A stretch of 5,176 nt of DNA from Pseudomonadota bacterium (GTDB lineage: Bacteria; Pseudomonadota; Alphaproteobacteria; Sphingomonadales; Sphingomonadaceae): NCBI GenBank assembly GCA_023386135.1, contig JAEWKG010000172.1:1-5176 (forward strand). The letters are read 5' to 3'. How positions within the stretch are numbered: the stretch's first letter is position 1; each line of letters starts with the position of its first letter. Positions 5,160 to 5,176 of this stretch are shown one piece after another. The position numbers were made by a program, and so were the translations under genes. Under the pieces are notes generated by a model that saw only the letters and a list, made by a program, of their open reading frames with translations, was not told the DNA's origin and ran no database searches.

Positions 5160-5176
5160 GCCATGAAAACCAACCC

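Larger units (their letters stand above)
4886..5176. other. Non-coding stretch upstream of the PDZ operon
   Basis: I see no credible gene in these 291 bases. A 61-codon frame on the minus strand (4988-5173) has no ribosome site, domain or plausible composition. The stretch should carry the promoter of the PDZ-regulator-kinase operon. The only A+T-rich island is 4947-4966 (GTTAAATATCGGTCATTTTC); on the minus strand it offers TATTTA as a possible -10, without a matching -35. Farther out lie two overlapping hairpins (5065-5100) and a G/C palindrome (5140-5159). An ATGAAAACC at 5163 runs off the end and cannot be judged. Confidence 0.6.

Noticed and set aside
4988..5173. 61-codon minus-strand frame near the right end
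   Set aside because: No ribosome site, no recognisable domain, and it runs through the G/C palindrome.
5163..5176. Possible start of a plus-strand gene (ATGAAAACCAAC)
   Set aside because: Only four codons are visible, and the bases before it are a C-run with no ribosome site. It cannot be supported from this window.

Overview
The window looks like a piece of chromosome from a GC-rich alphaproteobacterium, most likely a sphingomonad. The evidence is the strong G/C bias at third codon positions, the style of the folate and two-component proteins, a weak alphaproteobacterial-type promoter, and a tRNA gene with its CCA end encoded. The lineage is inferred from protein style, not from a search. 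Most of the window is ordinary housekeeping and regulatory sequence, with no transposase, integrase, CRISPR array, toxin-antitoxin pair or phage gene.

Left part (1-2053). A complete minus-strand msrA (methionine sulfoxide reductase A) diverges across 77 bases from a plus-strand gene for N-carbamoylputrescine amidohydrolase (aguB type). A folK-type pterin pyrophosphokinase overlaps the end of aguB and has no ATG start. Sixteen bases after the folK stop lies tRNA-Lys(UUU), with a possible promoter inside the end of folK and a possible terminator after the tRNA.

Middle (2054-2414). A 60-residue exported, very basic Ala/Lys/Pro-rich protein resembles the acid-shock protein Asr in composition. 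It is followed by a strong 10-bp hairpin shared with the convergent operon.

Right part (2415-4885, minus strand). Three tightly packed genes are transcribed in the order: membrane-anchored single-PDZ protein, OmpR/PhoB-class response regulator, HAMP-type sensor histidine kinase. The regulator's ribosome site is built from the last codon and stop of the PDZ gene, and the kinase ATG shares one base with the regulator's stop. The three products are therefore probably made in step and probably form one envelope-sensing pathway.

End (4886-5176). No credible gene is visible. The stretch holds one A+T-rich island that may carry the operon's control region, two mutually exclusive 9-bp hairpins, and a 20-bp perfect G/C palindrome.

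I see no clearly new system. The best leads are the PDZ-regulator-kinase operon, the Asr-like peptide facing it, and the structured non-coding end.
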